This document shows, one piece after another, positions 8,001-10,277 of a stretch of DNA of 10,277 nucleotides (its first letter is position 1; every line of letters starts with the position of its first letter). Source of the stretch: Rhodobacteraceae bacterium UBA3087 (GTDB lineage Bacteria; Pseudomonadota; Alphaproteobacteria; Rhodobacterales; Rhodobacteraceae); contig DFBF01000314.1 of NCBI GenBank assembly GCA_002367285.1, positions 1 to 10,277 on the forward strand, in the 5' to 3' direction. The position numbers and the translations under genes are program-made. Below the pieces are notes generated by a model that worked only from the letters and a program-made list of their open reading frames with translations, was not told the origin of the DNA and ran no database searches.

Positions 8001-8488
8001 GGAAAGATGTCGATGATACCGCCGCGCACGGCGAAATCGCCTGGCTCCATCACCGTTGGGCTTTGGCTGAACCCCATGCGGACCAAAAAGGCGCGCAGGG
8101 CTTTTTCGTCGATCTGCGCATCCACCCGCGCAGTAAAGGCGCTGTTGCGCAACACGGCCCGCGCCGGCACCCGCTGAGTGGCCGCGTTCAACGTGGTCAG
8201 CAGGATGAAGTTTCCGGGAATGCCCTGCGCCAATCCCGCCAGCGTTGCCATACGCGTGGCGGACACATCGGGGTTGGGCGATACACGGTCAAACGGCAGG
8301 CAGTCCCAGCCGGGAAAGGTGATCACGGTGACCTGCGGTGCAAAGAACGCCAAGGCAGCCTGCATTGCCACCAGCCGTTTGTCGTCACGCGCCACATGGA
8401 TCACCGGGCCAGCGGCGCGGGTGAGTTCCTTCAGCAAAAGCTGAGCGTCAAAGCCCTCAGGGGCGCCGGAAAGAAGAACCTGTTGCAT
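5027..8488 (-). CDS. mfd: Transcription-repair coupling factor Mfd
   Basis: 1153-residue ATP-driven DNA translocase that removes RNA polymerase stalled at lesions and recruits UvrA, in the cytosol. Domains in order: a UvrB-like N-terminal module (about 1-330), with FPGWDCLPFDRVSPNPD at 58-74 and no Walker A, as usual for Mfd; the RNA-polymerase-interacting domain (about 471-535, GDLVVHVDHGVGRYTGM at 478-494); then a RecG-like motor. Motor motifs are GDVGFGKT (623-630, Walker A), DEEQRFG (724-730, Walker B), SATPIPRT (750-757), TTIVESGIDIP (863-873) and QIRGRVGR (893-900). A C-terminal TRCF domain (about 985-1090) and a Lys-rich tail ending AEKKAQKAKKG follow. Length is normal for the family and no motif is broken. 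The start ATG 8488 gives MQQVLLSGAPEGFDAQLL, which fits alphaproteobacterial Mfd; the upstream ribosome binding site is weak. It follows the small membrane-protein gene by 39 bases on the same strand, so the two may share a transcript. Confidence 0.97.
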   Translation of the reverse strand: MQQVLLSGAPEGFDAQLLLKELTRAAGPVIHVARDDKRLVAMQAALAFFAPQVTVITFPGWDCLPFDRVSPNPDVSATRMATLAGLAQGIPGNFILLTTLNAATQRVPARAVLRNSAFTARVDAQIDEKALRAFLVRMGFSQSPTVMEPGDFAVRGGIIDIFPPGDTGPVRLDLFGDVLDGARRFDPVTQRTTENLSVVELAPVSEVILDEAAITRFRQNYRIEFGAAGSDDPLYEAISAGRKHAGVEHWLPFFHATLETLFDYLPEAPVLLDDQLTPTRLARWEGIEDQYETRKIAMGAKNRMDTVYKPCPPGLLYLDDAGWEATIKTRRVVQLAALPQATGAGVLDGGGRIGRNFSPERQQENVNLFSALSDHIKVKRGEGPVVVASYSEGARERLQGLLADEGLTATAPIVDFRDVPETHGGVYLVVWPLEHGFEGDGVTVISEQDVLGDRLIRAPKRKKRAENFLTEAQSLTTGDLVVHVDHGVGRYTGMETVTAAGAPHECLLLEYAGGDRLYLPVENIELLSKFGHDSGLMDKLGGGAWQAKKAKLKERIREVADKLIRLAAERALRKAPVLESPHHAWEEFSARFPYQETEDQMSAISDVIEDIASGTPMDRLICGDVGFGKTEVAMRAAFVAAMAGQQVAVIAPTTLLARQHYKSFAERFRGFPIQVGQLSRFVGQRDTELTRDGITKGTMDIVIGTHALLAKSVRFQQLGLLIVDEEQRFGVGHKERLKEMRSDVHVLTLSATPIPRTLQMSLSGVRDLSIIGTPPVDRLSIRTYVSEFDSVTIREALLREHYRGGQSFFVVPRIKDLPDIEAFLKDHVPEVSYVVAHGQMAAGELDSRMNAFYDGKFDVLLATTIVESGIDIPTANTMVIHRADMFGLAQLYQIRGRVGRSKTRAYAYLTTKPRLKLTATAQKRLRVLGSLDTLGAGFTLASQDLDIRGAGNLLGEEQSGQMREVGYELYQQMLEEAISKIKSGELEGVTDGNETWAPQINLGVPVLIPDTYVPDLDVRLGLYRRLSGLSTKVELEGFAAELIDRFGKLPNEVNTLLLIVRIKGMCKKAGIAKLDGGPKGATIQFHNNKFASPAGLVEFINAQNGLAKVRDNKIVVRRDWTKTKDKIQGAFLIARELAEKVVAEKKAQKAKKG

Positions 8489-8527
8489 GGTCCTGAGGTA
8501 CCTGCCCCAGCGCCCGGGTTCAAGTCG

Positions 8528-9049
8528 TCAGAACGGGCCGACGGCCAGGTTCTGATACATGCCAAACAACGCGGTCACAAAGATTGCAACCATGCCAATC
8601 ACCTGGGTCGATATCCTGTGCCGATTCAACCGCTTGCGCAGGTCCGTACCGCCCAGTTGCCTGTCATGAATGATACGGGCGGAATTCAGTGACAACAGGG
8701 CGACCAGGGTCATGGGAAAGGCCAGCAAAAACACAGCTTGGGCGAATTCGACCCAGTACCAAAAGGCCAGCATCGCCAGCGATGTCAGTACCGCGGCTCC
8801 GATCCCCAACAGCCACAACCCCGACACGCCTGCGATATATAACATGCGATTGCAGTTGATGCGCACCATGTCCTCAAGGTCGATCTCGGCCTCGCCCCCG
8901 TGGCGCGCGGCGCGTTGGATCATGTCATATGGCACGCCCAGCACCCAGTGGCTGGTGGACGACCAGACAACGGCCAGCGCGATCCAATACCAGAGGTTGG
9001 AGAAGGATCGCATGTCGATCAATTCAAAAACGGTGGAATACCAGTCCAC
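8528..9049 (-). CDS. Conserved small membrane protein (often labelled 'component of SufBCD complex')
   Basis: 173-residue protein with four hydrophobic segments (about 19-39, 70-98, 100-121 and 146-167). A charged loop at 41-65 (YDMIQRAARHGGEAEIDLED) and a basic loop at 124-145 lie between them. The N-terminus MDWYSTVFELIDMRSFSNLWYW is one I recognise from Rhodobacteraceae proteins that databases often call 'component of SufBCD complex'. I see no Fe-S cluster residues, and no suf genes are present here, so that name should not be taken as a function. The start is GTG at 9049-9047: the protein begins naturally there, and GGGCAGG stands a few bases upstream. The next in-frame ATG (codon 13) would remove the conserved N-terminus. 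It is divergent from hemB and lies just upstream of mfd on the same strand. Function unknown. Confidence 0.75.
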   Translation of the reverse strand: MDWYSTVFELIDMRSFSNLWYWIALAVVWSSTSHWVLGVPYDMIQRAARHGGEAEIDLEDMVRINCNRMLYIAGVSGLWLLGIGAAVLTSLAMLAFWYWVEFAQAVFLLAFPMTLVALLSLNSARIIHDRQLGGTDLRKRLNRHRISTQVIGMVAIFVTALFGMYQNLAVGPF

Positions 9050-9103
9050 AACACCTGCCCTTATGGTTGCGGCGCGACACTAATGCGCGTCTGACAGGAT
9101 GAC

Positions 9104-9124
9104 CACCCCTTGAGATGCGGGGTG
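9104..9124. promoter_or_regulatory. Inverted repeat in the divergent region upstream of hemB
   Basis: CACCCC (9104-9109) and GGGGTG (9119-9124) form a perfect 6-bp repeat around nine bases containing TTGAGA. It is in the 130-base region between the divergent membrane-protein and hemB starts. It could be an operator or a leader hairpin. It matches neither an FNR box (TTGAT-N4-ATCAA) nor a PpsR box (TGT-N12-ACA). I found no convincing -35/-10 pair for either gene in this region. Confidence 0.3.
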
Positions 9125-9165
9125 TGACATGGCAAGCACGGAGAAACCAATGGACAAGCCAATCT

Positions 9166-9171
9166 CGAGGA
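9166..9171 (+). promoter_or_regulatory. Ribosome binding site fixing the hemB start
   Basis: GAGGAG lies eight bases before ATG 9180. It is the best of the three in-frame options: ATG 9129 has only a loose G-rich stretch, and ATG 9150 has GGAG six bases upstream. Starting at 9180 gives the usual HemB length. Confidence 0.75.
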
Positions 9172-9179
9172 GCCTGAGC

Positions 9180-10178
9180 ATGAGCCGCACCGTCGCCCCC
9201 TTCCCCGCCACCCGCCTGCGCCGGGCCCGCGTCAGCCCTGCCGTGCGCGATCTGGTGCGCGAGAATTACCTGTCGGTTGGCGATCTGATCTGGCCGGTGT
9301 TCGTGATGGATGGCGAAGACACGGAAACGCCTATTGCCTCCATGCCGGGCGTCACGCGCAAAACAGTGGACCGCGTGGTCTTGGCGGCGCGCGAGGCCGC
9401 CGATCTGGGCATCCCGGCGATCTGTATCTTTCCCTATACCGACCCCGCCCTGAAAACCGAGCTGTGCGAGGAGGCCTGGAATCCCGACAACCTGTCCAAC
9501 CGCGCCATCCGTGCGGTCAAGGCGGCCGTGCCCGAAATCGCCGTCATGACCGATGTCGCCTTGGACCCGTATAATGCAAACGGCCATGACGGCATCGTGC
9601 GCGGTGGCGAGATTGTGAACGACGAAACAGTCGAGGCCTTGGTCAAAATGGCCCTGGCCCAGGCCGATGCGGGCGCCGACATCCTGGGCCCGAGCGACAT
9701 GATGGACGGGCGCATTGGCGCCATGCGCAAGGGGCTTGAGGCCGCAGGCCACGCCAATGTGGCGATCATGAGCTATACGGCGAAATATGCATCCGCCTTT
9801 TATGGCCCGTTCCGTGACGCAGTCGGCGCGTCCGGCGCGTTGAAGGGCGACAAGAAGACCTATCAGATGGATCCGGCCAATTCACACGAAGCACTGCGCC
9901 TGGTGGAACGCGACCTGATGGAGGGCGCGGATATGGTCATGGTGAAACCTGGCATGCCGTATCTGGATATCTGTCGCCGCGTGAAAGACACGTTCGGCGT
10001 GCCGACCTTTGCCTATCAGGTGTCGGGCGAATACGCGATGCTGATGGGGGCCGCTGAAAACGGTTGGGTCGATGGCGATGGTGTCATGATGGAAAGCCTG
10101 ATGGCCTTCAAACGCGCAGGCTGTGACGGGATCCTGACCTATTTCGCCCCGCGCGTGGCACGCTTGTTGAACGGCTGA
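9180..10178 (+). CDS. hemB: Delta-aminolevulinic acid dehydratase (porphobilinogen synthase)
   Basis: 332-residue TIM-barrel enzyme that condenses two 5-aminolevulinate molecules to porphobilinogen, the second committed step toward heme and other tetrapyrroles, in the cytosol. The two Schiff-base lysines are Lys202 (SYTAKYASAFYGPF) and Lys256 (MVMVKPGMPYLD). The metal loop reads TDVALDPYNANGHDG (124-138), with Ala127, Asp129 and Asp137 where zinc enzymes have three cysteines. This is the pattern of the cysteine-less, Mg-type enzymes such as that of Pseudomonas aeruginosa. Other family marks are LIWPVFV (36-42), GPSDMMDGRIGAMR (170-183) and YQVSGEYAM (279-287). ATG 9180 (MSRTVAPFPATRLRR) is preferred over in-frame ATGs at 9129 and 9150 because of its strong GAGGAG and the family length; the longest version would add 17 residues. 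It is divergent from the small membrane protein and is followed by a strong hairpin. Confidence 0.96.
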   Translation: MSRTVAPFPATRLRRARVSPAVRDLVRENYLSVGDLIWPVFVMDGEDTETPIASMPGVTRKTVDRVVLAAREAADLGIPAICIFPYTDPALKTELCEEAWNPDNLSNRAIRAVKAAVPEIAVMTDVALDPYNANGHDGIVRGGEIVNDETVEALVKMALAQADAGADILGPSDMMDGRIGAMRKGLEAAGHANVAIMSYTAKYASAFYGPFRDAVGASGALKGDKKTYQMDPANSHEALRLVERDLMEGADMVMVKPGMPYLDICRRVKDTFGVPTFAYQVSGEYAMLMGAAENGWVDGDGVMMESLMAFKRAGCDGILTYFAPRVARLLNG

Positions 10179-10195
10179 CCCTTCCCTTGCGGGTT

Positions 10196-10246
10196 GCGCC
10201 CCCTTCGGGGTCGCCGGGGGGCGCAGGTCAGCAAGCTGACCTGCGC
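10196..10246 (+). terminator. Hairpin terminator (possibly bidirectional) downstream of hemB
   Basis: A perfect 12-bp palindromic stem GCGCAGGTCAGC (10221-10232) / GCTGACCTGCGC (10235-10246) around AA is followed by GATTTCC, a poor T-run. Just before it is a smaller stem with a CCCC-TTC-GGGG tip (10196-10214). An alternative 8-bp stem, GCGCCCCC (10196-10203) with GGGGGCGC (10217-10224), would exclude both. The position, 18 bases after the hemB stop, fits transcription termination. A dispersed repeat is the other option. Confidence 0.55.
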
Positions 10247-10277
10247 GATTTCCTCATACCCGTCATGGCAAAGGTCC

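Noticed and set aside
6212..8692. Two plus-strand open frames of about 401 codons each (6212-7417 and 7487-8692) lying antisense to mfd
   Set aside because: Their frames mirror the codons of a certain, complete mfd. Their proteins are rich in His, Gln, Arg and Gly without recognisable motifs, as expected of antisense frames in GC-rich coding DNA.
9024..9752. Minus-strand frame of 242 codons opposite hemB
   Set aside because: It is antisense to a certain hemB; its Gly/His/Arg-rich composition carries no family motif, and it would overlap the start of the small membrane-protein gene.
10265..10277. Possible start of a further gene (ATG GCA AAG GTC)
   Set aside because: There is no ribosome binding site upstream and only four codons remain before the window ends.

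Overview
The window is GC-rich with strong third-position G/C bias. Its gene content and protein sequences look like an alphaproteobacterium of the Rhodobacteraceae (roseobacter-type). The best pointers are the HemB and Mfd sequences and a small membrane protein starting MDWYSTVFEL, of a kind I associate with that family. This looks like ordinary chromosome: I see no insertion sequence, phage gene, tRNA, rRNA or CRISPR array, and almost every base is coding.

Layout. (1) 1-1361, plus: a 5'-truncated acyl-CoA synthetase of the AMP-forming (ANL) superfamily, close to the benzoate-CoA-ligase type. (2) 1446-3774, plus: three tightly packed genes, a DsbA/FrnE-like thiol oxidoreductase, a small YdjM-like membrane protein and a Bcr/CflA-type MFS exporter. 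Their junctions are overlapping ATGA and TAATG, so they are very probably one translationally coupled unit. (3) 3771-3905, minus: a 44-codon gene for a tiny exported Cys-rich peptide with an Excalibur-like DxxxDGxxCE motif, ending head-on inside the exporter's stop codon. (4) 3948-4904, minus: a 10-helix transporter of the bile acid:sodium symporter/ACR3 superfamily, preceded by an inverted repeat and a weak promoter-like element. (5) 5027-8488, minus: a complete mfd (transcription-repair coupling factor). (6) 8528-9049, minus: a small four-helix membrane protein upstream of mfd, starting at GTG. (7) 9180-10178, plus: hemB, divergent from (6), followed by a strong palindromic hairpin that overlaps an alternative stem.

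How they fit together. mfd (DNA repair) and hemB (tetrapyrrole synthesis) are housekeeping genes. The plus-strand trio may be a small redox/export module, but no substrate can be read from the sequence. The 8528-9049 gene and mfd probably share a transcript (39 bases apart). The transporter has its own 122-base upstream region, and the tiny peptide gene may be read from the transporter's transcript.

I did not find a clearly new multi-gene system. The most unusual items are the tiny exported peptide at 3771-3905 and the mutually exclusive hairpins after hemB.
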